Shown here: positions 16,843 through 26,589 of the stretch, piece by piece
How the letters are laid out: the number at the start of each line of letters is the position of its first letter
Numbering within the stretch: position 1 is the first letter of the stretch
DNA from: an uncultured Prevotella sp.
GTDB lineage: Bacteria; Bacteroidota; Bacteroidia; Bacteroidales; Bacteroidaceae
DNA: 60,735 bases
Direction of reading: 5' to 3'
Assembly (NCBI GenBank): GCA_900545525.1
Contig: UQZX01000017.1
Location: 1 to 60,735 of the forward strand
The notes under the pieces: generated by a model
The model's database searches: none
The model's input: the letters and a program-made list of their open reading frames with translations, nothing else
What the model was told of the DNA's origin: nothing
Made by a program: the position numbers and the translations under genes

Positions 16843-18119
16843 GTGAACATATATTTAAACTTTCCTTTGTCAAAAGACTCTGATTTTATAGTCGTCTCAA
16901 AAGGAAAACCGTCCTCTATCTCTTTTATTTGTTGGAGAATATTCTTCATTTCCTTGCTGTCTGTAATAAATTTCTGCTTTTCACCATTTACTATGACAGC
17001 AACGACACAACGTTCCGCACCATACTGTGTTTTTGCAGTAAAAGTACAATCATAAACTGTAATGGGAACATTTACCAAATCACGTACACTTACCCTCGGA
17101 CCAGGGAAGTATACTTCGCCATCTTCTGGTCGATAAACGACATTAAGCTCTTTAAAACTTTTCATTTTTTTGCCTGTTAATTTATTAAACAACTTGTTAC
17201 AGTCGGCGTGTTTCGTCATGCCATAAAAGGACACTATCAGTTCACGCCGCCTTCTTCTCGATTTTACCTCGTGCATCTTCCGGGCGAACTTCTGCTTGAT
17301 GCGCTTGCGCAGTCCGACATAATCAGGATGGATGACATAGTCGAGGAAGTCGATGCCTTCCTCTATGGGGAACACCCTTTCATTGGGCTTTACCTCCAGG
17401 TCTATCATTTCCATCTGCCCGTGGATGATGTCACGAATCACCCATATTTCCGCTTTCGTTTTACCCAGTACAAGGCCGTCATCGCAATAGCGGTAGTAAT
17501 GACGGACACCGTACTTGTCTTTCAAATAATGGTCTAAAAATATAGACAGGAGCAGGTTGCCCGCCCCTTGAGAACTTCGCAGCCCGAAGCTGATACCATC
17601 CGGAAGCATGGTGACGAATCCGCCAAGTATCGTCAACAGTTTTTCGTCCTTGAATACCCTGCGAAAACACCACATGACGAAGTCTTGGCGCACATTGTCA
17701 TAGAACCGTCTGATATCGAACTTGTAGGCATACAGCGTACCTTCCTGATCGCTTTGTATGTCCGTGCGTATGCACTTCATCAAATCGTGTGTACCACGCC
17801 TCTTGATACTCGCCCCGGTTGTCCGGATGTACCGTCTCTGTAGATGATGGTCCACAACGTTCATCACGGCAAACACCGCGATACGGTCTTTCATGGAGAG
17901 TATCTGGAGCCTGCGTTTCTTGCCGTATTCCTCGATGTCCCTCTCATAATACCCACCAAGTTGGAAAGAGCCGTCGGCCAACGAGGCTGTAAGTTCCGCA
18001 ATGACCTCTTCCCTATGCTCAAGCAGATAGCGGCCTTGCCTCGACCTTTTGCGTTTGGTTCCACGCAGGACGGTATCGAATGCCTCAGCCATGTTGTGGT
18101 ATTCGATAATCTCCTCCAT
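16839..18119 (-). CDS. DGR-type reverse transcriptase with extra C-terminal domain
   Basis: A retroelement-type reverse transcriptase. Residue positions from the ATG at 18119: palm motif FDIRRFYDN near 141, GLRSSQGAGN near 180 (the SQ form of motif 4 characteristic of DGR reverse transcriptases), and the catalytic box RYCDDGLVLG near 212. After a basic thumb region, an additional segment of about 110 residues (from FPGPRVSVRDL to FKYMFT) is predicted mostly beta and is not part of minimal DGR enzymes. The start at 18119 has agaagga nine bases upstream; an ATG at 18140 is possible. It lies 140 bp after the target gene and would copy a template RNA with A-specific errors to diversify the fibre tip. 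Confidence 0.82.
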   Translation of the reverse strand: MEEIIEYHNMAEAFDTVLRGTKRKRSRQGRYLLEHREEVIAELTASLADGSFQLGGYYERDIEEYGKKRRLQILSMKDRIAVFAVMNVVDHHLQRRYIRTTGASIKRRGTHDLMKCIRTDIQSDQEGTLYAYKFDIRRFYDNVRQDFVMWCFRRVFKDEKLLTILGGFVTMLPDGISFGLRSSQGAGNLLLSIFLDHYLKDKYGVRHYYRYCDDGLVLGKTKAEIWVIRDIIHGQMEMIDLEVKPNERVFPIEEGIDFLDYVIHPDYVGLRKRIKQKFARKMHEVKSRRRRRELIVSFYGMTKHADCNKLFNKLTGKKMKSFKELNVVYRPEDGEVYFPGPRVSVRDLVNVPITVYDCTFTAKTQYGAERCVVAVIVNGEKQKFITDSKEMKNILQQIKEIEDGFPFETTIKSESFDKGKFKYMFT

Positions 18120-18259
18120 GATATGTCCTTCTCTGCGCATAGGATTCTGTTTTTGTTTTATGGAAGGTTAAGGCCTTCCTTCCTCCGGGTCTGACTTCTT
18201 CGAACCGTTACCGGCCTACCAAACTCCACCCGACACGTGATTTTTCAGCTTTCCACCCA

Positions 18260-21200
18260 TCAAGATGCTGTTGCTGAGGCTTGCCTCCCTCGGCACCGCA
18301 TTGGGGACACGTCCCCTGTACTGTACGCCGATTGTTTGATTACCAGACGCGAGCCGACATACGTATGCGCATAAGAAGCATCGTAACTCGCACTCGCATA
18401 CGACACACCGCCATGCGCATGCGCATAGCTGTACCCGCGATAGACCACACGGCCTGCGGAGCCACTATACCAATACTTGTCACAATAGTATGTACTTGAC
18501 GAACCATTCATGCTACCTACAGGAATTACATCCATGTGCTTGCCATGTGCCACAGCTGTTATCCATTGGTCATTTGTCGTCTTGCCTTTTACCCACCTTA
18601 TGCTGCCATCCGGCATCCAGATGCGCCATTTGCCAGCGTTGCCACTCGTATTAGGAACATCCACACCGTCCATCATGTCATATTTATGACCGTAAATATC
18701 TTCGTAGCTAAGACAGCAGATATTGTTTACCTGAACCACGGTTTCCTGTCCGTACTCATCCTTTGACTTGTACCAGGCATACTGATGCACCTGTCCGTCA
18801 ACCATCGAGTTCGTGATATTTTCCTTGATGGAACGGGCTTCTTCATAACCGATAGTATCGGTCATGCCACGGCTTGCCGTGCCACCAGTTGTCCGGTTAT
18901 TCGTATGCGAGCCTGCGCCGCATTGCTCCTGCATGTCACGACGGCCATACTTGGCATAAGAAAGGTTGGCTATACGTGAGTGCATCAAAGCGTCTATCTG
19001 CTGCATACCACGCTGTACCGAGTAATAGTGAAAATCACTCCAGCCCATGTTGGACGCAGTCGTGCCGCCTGTTATGCAAGACCGTAATTTGCTGCCGACT
19101 ATACTGCTGCCGACCACGGCACACAGGTGTTCGTCATTAGCCACCCAGTCCGGTTCCATATCCTCTATCTTGTCGCTGTTGCTCAGCACCACCTTGTCAA
19201 ATTCAGCCGTATTCAATATGGTGAAATGAAGTTCTGACGCACCGGCCGGAATATCGGCTATCAGATACATCCCGGCCTCAAAACGGCAGTTCAATGGTTC
19301 GACCACAACGGACTGAAGGATACAGCCGGAGGTATCCGTGAATATGGCTCCTATCATATTGGTTCCGGGTACAGACGGAAAACGGACACGGCGGTGGCCG
19401 GATACATCCACACGGCATACGGAATAGCTTGAATCCGTACTGTAAGAGACGGACAAGGTTTCCTTCCCGGTCATTATCTTCCGCCCGGACATATATCCGC
19501 CGGACACAGACTTGATGTCATCAAGTGTAACAATATCCACCGACGGCCTTACCGGCTCATGGTCACGGTCATTGCTGCAGTAACAGGAATAATGCTTTTC
19601 TTTCAGGTAGTCATTGATACCCTTACTCCAAAAGAAAGGCTCAAACATCATCCAGTCGCCTTCCGTGCCGTCCAATTTGGCCGCACTGCCGTCCGCATAT
19701 CTGTCACCGGCCGTATCATCCAGGGGGTAGTATGTCATCTCGCCATCCTGGTTGTTGACAACCGTGTCAACATTGGCCATATTGACATTGCGGGTCGTCG
19801 CCTTTTTCGTAACCTTGGCCAACGAGCGGTGACGTTGTTTGAGGATGGCGGATATATGGCCGTTGGGAACGTATGCATTGCCGTATTTATAGCCGGTCAG
19901 GTTGTCAAGGTTGCTCACGTTAGCATCATCTGCCGCATTGTCATCAAACTCTATCATCGTATACTCCGGCTGGATGATGTTCAGTTCCGGATAATGCTTC
20001 CTGTATGCGGCGTATGTATCCTCGTCCATATAACGGGTCAGCCGGTATGTACCGACAAAAGCGCAGGTATCGGTATAGTTGCCGCCGGCATCGACACCGC
20101 CGGTCTCCATGTACTGTTCAAGCAACGTCCCGTCGCCTTCCATGTCTATGCCGGTAACACGTACATGCTGCACGTTGGCACACTTCGAAATAAGGGTCTG
20201 CCAGTCGAGGCCGGGGCAGCCGGAAAACACGAACGTCGATATATTCGTGTAGTTCCCGATGGACAGACCTTCCGAATTTAGCACCGAGAGATATTCCAGT
20301 TTCAATGTCGTAAGGGTGTCCGGCAAATAAGCCTCTGCCAATGGCGCGCCATGCGCAAAGTTCACGCTCTCCACCTGCACACCTCTCGCATCCAGGTACT
20401 CCAGTTTTGTCTGGTTGCTGAAATCAAGTTCCTTGGATGTGCTGCTGCCGGTCTTTGCCTGTGCCTGGTTGCGCAGATTGATTTTCTGCAGTGACTTGCA
20501 GGCACTCAGCACAAGCCACCATCCGGTGGAGCCTTTGCCCTTTGATTCCATATTCAGCTCACGCAGCACACCACACTTTCCAAGGTCAAAGCCGTTTTTC
20601 AGATGGTCGGCCGCTCCTGTCATGTCAAGCACTTTCATACGGCTCGCACCATACAGGCGCAAGGGGTCATTCACGGTGTATGCTCCGGACACGTTCAAAG
20701 CGGCAGTCTCGTCCTCATGTACGATTCCGGTATTGGCTATGTTGGGCGAGTTGTTCGTGCCATAGCCGAAGGCGTACACTTCGTTGGCCGTAATCTTCAC
20801 CACGTCTGCGGCATCGGCCGCAGAGCGGGACATGTACAAATCCACGTTGTCACTCGTAAAGTTGCTCGTGCCGTACTTGGCGTCAAGCAAAGCGAAACGG
20901 TTTCTGATGAAGTACTCGCGGTGTGCGGCGTTAGAGCCTTGCAGGGCGTAAATATAGGGCCATACCTTGCCGTACATTTGCTGCACGGCAGGACGGATGT
21001 ACTTTATCTCGCCTGACTTGTTGAAGGCGCGGTCACTCCAGTTGCCCGCCTGTTCCGTGTTGAACATCTCCAGGACACGCTCGTTGGTCATCACTGCGCG
21101 GAGGTTCGCGGCACAGCGTCTGAGGTCGTCACCGAGGTTGGCCAGCACAAGATTCCACAGCCAGCTCTCGCGGCCTTCAAAGGCGTACTTGCTCGCCTCG

Positions 21201-24200
21201 GCATCGTAGGTGTCACGATCTGTGGTGTAAGTGTACACAAGGAAACAGTCGTTGCGCTTGCCCATCTGTGTGTCGCCGTCATAGTAGGTGATATACCATT
21301 TCAGGCCGTCCCATGTCCGTAGCATCATGTTCTTGGCCCTTTGGTCCACGGCAAGGTAATAGTCCGTCCACAGGTAATAGGTCAGGAGGAAGTCCTTGTC
21401 GAAATACCGGTCTATTTCGTCCTTAAACTTTTGGCTCACAAAAGAGGATATGTCATTTGAACTTACACCCGCAGGTACGCAGGCTCTTATCCATGCGAAC
21501 AGACGTGTCACGGCATTCTGCTGGGCTTCCGTCAGTCCTGCCCATTTGACATCATCAGGGTAGTTCGTCTCCATACCCTCGTCGAATATGCCGGGTATCT
21601 CCGCATCGCTCGAAGACTGGAACAGGCACATTTTCGCGCCGTTGTTCAGCATCTCGAACGTCATGGGCATTGCCGGTGTGAAGCCCTCGACACCTGTCAT
21701 GCCGAACAGGTCTTCACTCTTCGACTTCTCGTTGTTGAAGTTATACTGTCCGTAATACTCGCTTTCCCCGTCAACGGTCTCTGCGCAGAATATGTCTATC
21801 GGGAAACCGTCTATCGAGGAACGGACACTTACGGCATTGAGATTCCCCGTCAGCTGGAACTGATGCCTTTGTGGAGGAGTAAGCAGTCCGAGTTCTTTCA
21901 GTATGTCATTAAAGAGCTTTGCACCGCCCGTGTTCATGCTCATGGACGAATCCGAATAATCCGACTTCATCGTAAACAGGTTCATAGGGACAGCCCCCGG
22001 ACGCATACGGTATTTGTTCTTGCCCAGTGGATTCACAGCTCCGTCCACGCTGAGCGTAAGGTTCTCGCCGCCCTTGTTGAAGTATATGCGGATATTCTTG
22101 GACGGATACTTGGTCGACGAGGTACCCTGGATGCGGATGTTGCAGTCCGTCAGCACGAAGTCATATTCCTTGCCGAACGGGGAATAGAAGTATATGTCGG
22201 CCTTGAAGTCCGTCTTCTTGTTGTTCTCGGCATACACGTCATCCAGTTTATTGGGCCGCACGATGCGCAGCACACCCTTGCCTTTGGCACGTATCTTGTC
22301 GATGTCCACACCTCCGGTATCCCCCAGAATGTCGTTCTCTTCGTACAGTTCAATCATACCGCCGGAGGTATCCGCATCCACAATGCGGTTTTCAAGTTCC
22401 TCGTCATCGGATATGGCACGGCTGTATATACGTATGTTGCGCACCTCGACGTCCGCTTCCGAACTGTCAATGACAATGTCCTGCGGCACGTCCTGGGCGA
22501 AGTTGAACGAGGAGTCGTAGATGTCGGCCCCTGTCCGGTTGCCGTCCACATAGATGTGCATCAGACGGTTTTCGTCACGTGTGGATATGACAAGGGCTAT
22601 CTTTATCCACTTGTCGGAGACGTAGTTCGTACCCAACTTGATTTCACGGGTAACGAGTTCGTCATCCTCATTGGTGTAGTCCACCGTCTGTCCCGTCTTG
22701 AAACTCGCATTCTCGGCCGTGATTAACAATCCCTTGCCGTTATTGATGCAGCTCACCACGCTTGCCGCACGGTTCATCACGTTGCTGACTTTGATTGTCA
22801 TCTCTATGGTCAGGCCCGTGGATTTCACGTCCGTGGCAAACGGTTTGTATCCGATAGTGGCCTTTGCGCCGTTGGTAAGCCTCAGGCTCTCCCCCGTCCA
22901 TCCGTTGCTGCTCCAGTCAAAGCCATCAAACGTTGTCTTTATGCCGTTAGATTCCCATTTGGCAGGGTCGCCCTCGGTGTTGCTCCGCCCCGCTGCATCA
23001 AACTTGGCGAGCAGGCCGTATGTGGCCTCCGATATGTCAAGGCTACTCTCCGACACATCAATGCTTACCGTGTATTCCGTCTCCCCGACCTTCAGCATAA
23101 GGGTGTTTGTCCCCTGTGAAGCGAACCGGTTGGTATATGTCTGCATAGAACGCGGGGCATTGATGGTGCTTGCCTGTTTGCCGTTAAGATACACTTCTAC
23201 GTGTGCCGGAGTTCCGTCCGGGTCGTATGCGATGAAGTTGAAGCTCATCTGCTCGTACTGTGCTGCATGGATTGTCGGTGTTAGATGGTTCGTCGTCAGT
23301 ATCGTACCCGATGTGTCGGTATACTTTATACCAACGAAAGGAACATTCAGACCCGCTTTCAATATGTCTATATAGATACTGTCACTCTTCAACCCGTTAC
23401 GTTCCGCGACCAGTTGTACGGTATGCCGTCCTGCACTCAGTGAAGAGCTGGCAATGGAGAATGAGCCGTTCACCGTGCCGCTCTTGTTTATGGTCTGTGA
23501 CACCGGGATGTCAGCCCCGTCCAAATACATGGACACGTCTTTCGTTCCGCTGCCAGTAATGGTAAACGGTATCTCTATCGTGTCGGTGTCCTTGTAACCG
23601 CCGTCAGCGATTGTGGCGGCAAGGTTGTAGGCACTCGTAAGCGAGAGCGTTATTACGTTTATGCTCGTATATGCCTGTTTAGTCTGTCTTGTGCCGTCCT
23701 CCGTGGTGGCTTCCGCCCTCACGTACACATCGGTCGTACCGACAAGCAGATAGTCGCTTATGTCGAGCGTATAGGTTCCTGCGCTCACGCCTTTCAATGT
23801 CTGCTGGTACGTAGTGGTCGTACCACGGCTTACGGTAATGGTTATGTCCGCTTTGATACCCGTGGCATCACCTTCCGAATTAACGTGGCTGTATGAATAG
23901 GTGAGTTCTGCCGTGCCGCCCTCCTTGACCTGCGCCTTGTCAAGGGCTGCCGTAAGGATGATGCGGCTCGCCGTGGAACCTCCGCCGCCTCCGCCTGTAA
24001 ATTCGGCGGACGCTATTATCCCGCCCTGCTTGTTCAGGATGTTCAGCGTGTTCTTGTCTCCGTCAGGTATCACCTCGACGCCACCCACCGCCGCATCACT
24101 GATTTCATTCATCTTCTGTGCCACGGCCGCGTTCTGTACGGGATTGGTACTTTCTGAGTCAAGGCTCTCATCAACCTGTATCTGGTCTATCACAAGTGCC

Positions 24201-25501
24201 ACATTACCGTCGGAATCCGGATTTATCGTCTTTCCATTAAGCGTGACTGACTTGATTTTGCCGCCTCCGTATTCTTCCCAGCTTGCAGGTATGAGGAAAT
24301 TATTGATGTCGTTGGATATGAAGCGGTAGTCCTCCCATTCACCTGCGGACTTCTCGAATGTGAGAATCATGCCGGGTTTGTCCTTATCCTTGATGTCCGC
24401 ATCGGCAAGTGCCGCAATGGCCGTTTCCTTGGTGTAGTAACCGCTCGCCAATGGCTGCTCGCCGGTGACATTGTAGAATCCGCTGCCGGAACCTCCGCCA
24501 CTGAACTCTGCAAGTTCCTCCTTGTCTTCGTCCCATATATACGCTGTACCGCCAAGAAGATACAGTTTGTCTTTCAGGATTTCTGTCCTTTCCTTTGACA
24601 TATACAAGTCTGCAGTAGACCAATTATTATACAGGCTTAGTATTGCTCCGCCGGAAATTAGCCCGGATACCATCCCTCCACCACTGTAGCCAAAAACTTT
24701 CTTGGAACGTACATACAACACCCGGCCGTCAGTTACTGCTATGCTCTGCAGCTTAATTTCCGCGTCATCCACAATCCCGTCGAAACGGGCTATGGCTCCA
24801 CTCAAGGCAAGGTTGCATTTCGTTTCCACCACGCCACACATCATCTCGCGGTCGGCATGCTCATCGTCTATGCGTTTTCCGAGTGCCGTGTCAGCAGATT
24901 CACGGCTCTTGGCTTCTCCTGAAATGCTATCCTGAAGTTCCTCACAGGCTGACACACGCTCCGCACGTTCTTTTTCTATATTCTTCTCCAGTATCTTGTC
25001 GGCATTGTTACGGCTGGTCTCCTCAATGTCTATGTTCCCCTGGAGGGTTTCTGTCGTATCATTGACATACTTTGTCAAACCACCTATCTTGTTGGACAAC
25101 GTGTCGTCTGCGTTTTTTCGTGCCTCACTCTCCTCCTCTATTTTTTCTTTTAATTCGTAGATACTGCCCATATTGCCCATCAGACGCCAGCCGGGCTTCT
25201 GCCAGGCATAGATATTGCCGTTTTCCGGGGAGGTCGCATTGTCTGTGTCGTACACACTCACAAGCTGCCCGTAACGTAAAGCCTTGCCATTCGTACCAAC
25301 GGGGGCCGTGTCCGCCTCCATGGCGGCCTTTGTTTTGTACACCTTACGTATGCCCAGACCATCGGCACTCTGTTCCATATCGGCTATGTAGGCCAACATA
25401 TCACTCTGCAGTCCGAAAGTGTCCTCCGGGCTGATGCTGTCCGCCTCTGTCACTGCACGTAGGCGGTTGGCTATTTGTTGAAGTTCGTAAATGGATTTCA
25501 T
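18260..25501 (-). CDS. Giant tail fibre/receptor-binding protein, DGR target, with CotH-like and LRR regions
   Basis: A 2413-residue adhesin-like protein at the end of the tail operon. Regions in order: N-terminal baseplate-attachment segment; coiled coil at about 115-225; glycine-rich linker (SGGGSGSG); Ig-like beta domains at about 500-800 (TYSYSHVNSEGD); a LamG/concanavalin-like region at about 825-1040; a CotH-kinase-like region at about 1070-1535 with RIQGTSSTKYPSKNIRIYF and WYITYYDGDTQMG; LRR-like repeats at about 1620-1785; and a C-terminal C-type-lectin-like domain from about 2100. The tip VVYRGYSYAHAHGGVSYASA is rich in Tyr/His/Ser where DGR templates encode Asn. It most likely binds the host surface receptor. 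CotH-like catalytic activity is unproven. Confidence 0.85.
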   Translation of the reverse strand: MKSIYELQQIANRLRAVTEADSISPEDTFGLQSDMLAYIADMEQSADGLGIRKVYKTKAAMEADTAPVGTNGKALRYGQLVSVYDTDNATSPENGNIYAWQKPGWRLMGNMGSIYELKEKIEEESEARKNADDTLSNKIGGLTKYVNDTTETLQGNIDIEETSRNNADKILEKNIEKERAERVSACEELQDSISGEAKSRESADTALGKRIDDEHADREMMCGVVETKCNLALSGAIARFDGIVDDAEIKLQSIAVTDGRVLYVRSKKVFGYSGGGMVSGLISGGAILSLYNNWSTADLYMSKERTEILKDKLYLLGGTAYIWDEDKEELAEFSGGGSGSGFYNVTGEQPLASGYYTKETAIAALADADIKDKDKPGMILTFEKSAGEWEDYRFISNDINNFLIPASWEEYGGGKIKSVTLNGKTINPDSDGNVALVIDQIQVDESLDSESTNPVQNAAVAQKMNEISDAAVGGVEVIPDGDKNTLNILNKQGGIIASAEFTGGGGGGSTASRIILTAALDKAQVKEGGTAELTYSYSHVNSEGDATGIKADITITVSRGTTTTYQQTLKGVSAGTYTLDISDYLLVGTTDVYVRAEATTEDGTRQTKQAYTSINVITLSLTSAYNLAATIADGGYKDTDTIEIPFTITGSGTKDVSMYLDGADIPVSQTINKSGTVNGSFSIASSSLSAGRHTVQLVAERNGLKSDSIYIDILKAGLNVPFVGIKYTDTSGTILTTNHLTPTIHAAQYEQMSFNFIAYDPDGTPAHVEVYLNGKQASTINAPRSMQTYTNRFASQGTNTLMLKVGETEYTVSIDVSESSLDISEATYGLLAKFDAAGRSNTEGDPAKWESNGIKTTFDGFDWSSNGWTGESLRLTNGAKATIGYKPFATDVKSTGLTIEMTIKVSNVMNRAASVVSCINNGKGLLITAENASFKTGQTVDYTNEDDELVTREIKLGTNYVSDKWIKIALVISTRDENRLMHIYVDGNRTGADIYDSSFNFAQDVPQDIVIDSSEADVEVRNIRIYSRAISDDEELENRIVDADTSGGMIELYEENDILGDTGGVDIDKIRAKGKGVLRIVRPNKLDDVYAENNKKTDFKADIYFYSPFGKEYDFVLTDCNIRIQGTSSTKYPSKNIRIYFNKGGENLTLSVDGAVNPLGKNKYRMRPGAVPMNLFTMKSDYSDSSMSMNTGGAKLFNDILKELGLLTPPQRHQFQLTGNLNAVSVRSSIDGFPIDIFCAETVDGESEYYGQYNFNNEKSKSEDLFGMTGVEGFTPAMPMTFEMLNNGAKMCLFQSSSDAEIPGIFDEGMETNYPDDVKWAGLTEAQQNAVTRLFAWIRACVPAGVSSNDISSFVSQKFKDEIDRYFDKDFLLTYYLWTDYYLAVDQRAKNMMLRTWDGLKWYITYYDGDTQMGKRNDCFLVYTYTTDRDTYDAEASKYAFEGRESWLWNLVLANLGDDLRRCAANLRAVMTNERVLEMFNTEQAGNWSDRAFNKSGEIKYIRPAVQQMYGKVWPYIYALQGSNAAHREYFIRNRFALLDAKYGTSNFTSDNVDLYMSRSAADAADVVKITANEVYAFGYGTNNSPNIANTGIVHEDETAALNVSGAYTVNDPLRLYGASRMKVLDMTGAADHLKNGFDLGKCGVLRELNMESKGKGSTGWWLVLSACKSLQKINLRNQAQAKTGSSTSKELDFSNQTKLEYLDARGVQVESVNFAHGAPLAEAYLPDTLTTLKLEYLSVLNSEGLSIGNYTNISTFVFSGCPGLDWQTLISKCANVQHVRVTGIDMEGDGTLLEQYMETGGVDAGGNYTDTCAFVGTYRLTRYMDEDTYAAYRKHYPELNIIQPEYTMIEFDDNAADDANVSNLDNLTGYKYGNAYVPNGHISAILKQRHRSLAKVTKKATTRNVNMANVDTVVNNQDGEMTYYPLDDTAGDRYADGSAAKLDGTEGDWMMFEPFFWSKGINDYLKEKHYSCYCSNDRDHEPVRPSVDIVTLDDIKSVSGGYMSGRKIMTGKETLSVSYSTDSSYSVCRVDVSGHRRVRFPSVPGTNMIGAIFTDTSGCILQSVVVEPLNCRFEAGMYLIADIPAGASELHFTILNTAEFDKVVLSNSDKIEDMEPDWVANDEHLCAVVGSSIVGSKLRSCITGGTTASNMGWSDFHYYSVQRGMQQIDALMHSRIANLSYAKYGRRDMQEQCGAGSHTNNRTTGGTASRGMTDTIGYEEARSIKENITNSMVDGQVHQYAWYKSKDEYGQETVVQVNNICCLSYEDIYGHKYDMMDGVDVPNTSGNAGKWRIWMPDGSIRWVKGKTTNDQWITAVAHGKHMDVIPVGSMNGSSSTYYCDKYWYSGSAGRVVYRGYSYAHAHGGVSYASASYDASYAHTYVGSRLVIKQSAYSTGDVSPMRCRGRQASATAS
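18303..18316 (-). other. Hairpin downstream of the DGR variable region
   Basis: ggggac-ac-gtcccc, a 6-bp G/C stem about 43 nt past the last variable codon and still inside the fibre gene. DGR targets often have a hairpin just 3' of the initiation-of-mutagenic-homology site; this one fits that place. Confidence 0.5.
18359..18435 (-). other. DGR variable region (VR) at the fibre tip
   Basis: Codons for fibre residues of about 2355-2381. Twelve positions read TAC, AGC, TAT, CAT, CAT, TAT, AGT, AGT, TAC, TAT, CAT and TAT; each is one substitution from AAC or AAT at an A. They are separated by unchanged Ala, Gly, Val, Ser, Asp and Thr codons. This is the signature of adenine-specific mutagenesis by a DGR. 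The expected template would carry AAY at these places; I did not find it by eye in the window. Confidence 0.75.
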
Positions 25502-25505
25502 ATTC

Positions 25506-26069
25506 TTATCCGATTTCTAACGCATAATATGATTTGTTCACTCTACGTTTGATGCCCAGCAAGGTTTCTAACTGGAAATCAAAAGAGGGTACATCTGACA
25601 CCTTGTAGTAAGTACCGGTTCCGGGAGCACCTATGACAATCTTTGCCGTGCAACTCTTCACGACCGGTCGTACCTGTCCGTCTTCAAACTCGCGACTTTC
25701 CACGGTTTTTTCCTCAAGAAGGTAGTATAACGGAGCGGCTCCTATACTAAAGCCGTCATATCCGGCCAAATAAGCGTCTCCTTCATGTAATGTAAATTCG
25801 GGTACATCATAGACGCCTTCCGCTGTTATCAATTTGTGAGCCTGCATTGTCTCCAGATTTGCATCACCACACCCATTTATATGACGTGCCGTCGCATATA
25901 CCGGAAGCCCCACACTGTTTGCATAGTCTTCATCATCCGAAGCAATGGCGTCCGAACCTCGACTTAACAAAAATAGGGAACGTACCAATTCCATCATGTT
26001 GTCCTGGAGCAGTTTCAAATCTTCAAGGTAAACGGGCTGACCGCCGGAACTGAAAACAAGTTTATTCAT
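25506..26069 (-). CDS. Phage tail protein of unknown function
   Basis: 187 residues, no signal peptide or TM. It begins MNKLVFSSGGQPVYLEDLKL, with a helical segment (DNMMELVRSLFLLSRG) and then beta-rich sequence ending before the fibre start 4 bp downstream. Its start overlaps the preceding baseplate gene by 8 bp. Position between baseplate genes and the fibre suggests a fibre-attachment or tail-tip role. No named family is recognised. Confidence 0.7.
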   Translation of the reverse strand: MNKLVFSSGGQPVYLEDLKLLQDNMMELVRSLFLLSRGSDAIASDDEDYANSVGLPVYATARHINGCGDANLETMQAHKLITAEGVYDVPEFTLHEGDAYLAGYDGFSIGAAPLYYLLEEKTVESREFEDGQVRPVVKSCTAKIVIGAPGTGTYYKVSDVPSFDFQLETLLGIKRRVNKSYYALEIG

Positions 26070-26589
26070 AATCGTATAATTCTATGCCGAACGTACGCCC
26101 AGCTGGTTTGTATATGTTTAATATGTTCTTTATTTCATTATAATTACGGCCTCCGTATTTATCTTCATCCTTGTCCGTGGAAGTACACAGGAATGTCGGG
26201 ACATGAACTATCATGTGTACAATGGCGGTTTTCTCCCCATTGATATTCAGGTAACAGGGACGCTGTTCTGATAACAGATACAATGGCTTTGAAAGCTGTA
26301 CTTCATTCCGAAGATGGAAAAAATTTCCGTCCTTGACCTCTTCTGGAGTCGATATGAATATCTGGCTGCCTTTCAAGAAAAAAGCATCATTAAGAGCCTT
26401 TTCCAAATACATCACGTTGCATGTTGTATTCAGTTTCACGGATACATTCGTATGAAGTGAGTCGAATTTCCCGTACACGTAACGCAGTGGAATTATCATT
26501 ATGCGCAAAAGGTTTATCATGAATCCGCTGCGCAATATCGGAGGAAGCAACTGCACGACCAACTTAGTAAAATCAATCTTGTACCACAT
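26062..26589 (-). CDS. Baseplate protein in the Mu gp48 position
   Basis: 175 residues. A hydrophobic N-terminal part (KLVVQLLPPILRSGFMINLL) and a middle segment with HTNVSVKLNTTCNVMYLEKA resemble tail protein I/gp48-type baseplate subunits in layout, but sequence alone does not settle it. It directly follows the gp47-like gene, overlapping it by 17 bp, which is the order in Mu (47 then 48). Would link the baseplate wedge to fibre proteins. Confidence 0.6.
   Translation of the reverse strand: MWYKIDFTKLVVQLLPPILRSGFMINLLRIMIIPLRYVYGKFDSLHTNVSVKLNTTCNVMYLEKALNDAFFLKGSQIFISTPEEVKDGNFFHLRNEVQLSKPLYLLSEQRPCYLNINGEKTAIVHMIVHVPTFLCTSTDKDEDKYGGRNYNEIKNILNIYKPAGRTFGIELYDYE

Noticed and set aside
18141..18259. 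Possible DGR template repeat between fibre and RT genes
   Set aside because: The 119 nt do not resemble the variable region; no run of AAY codons or shared flank could be aligned by eye.
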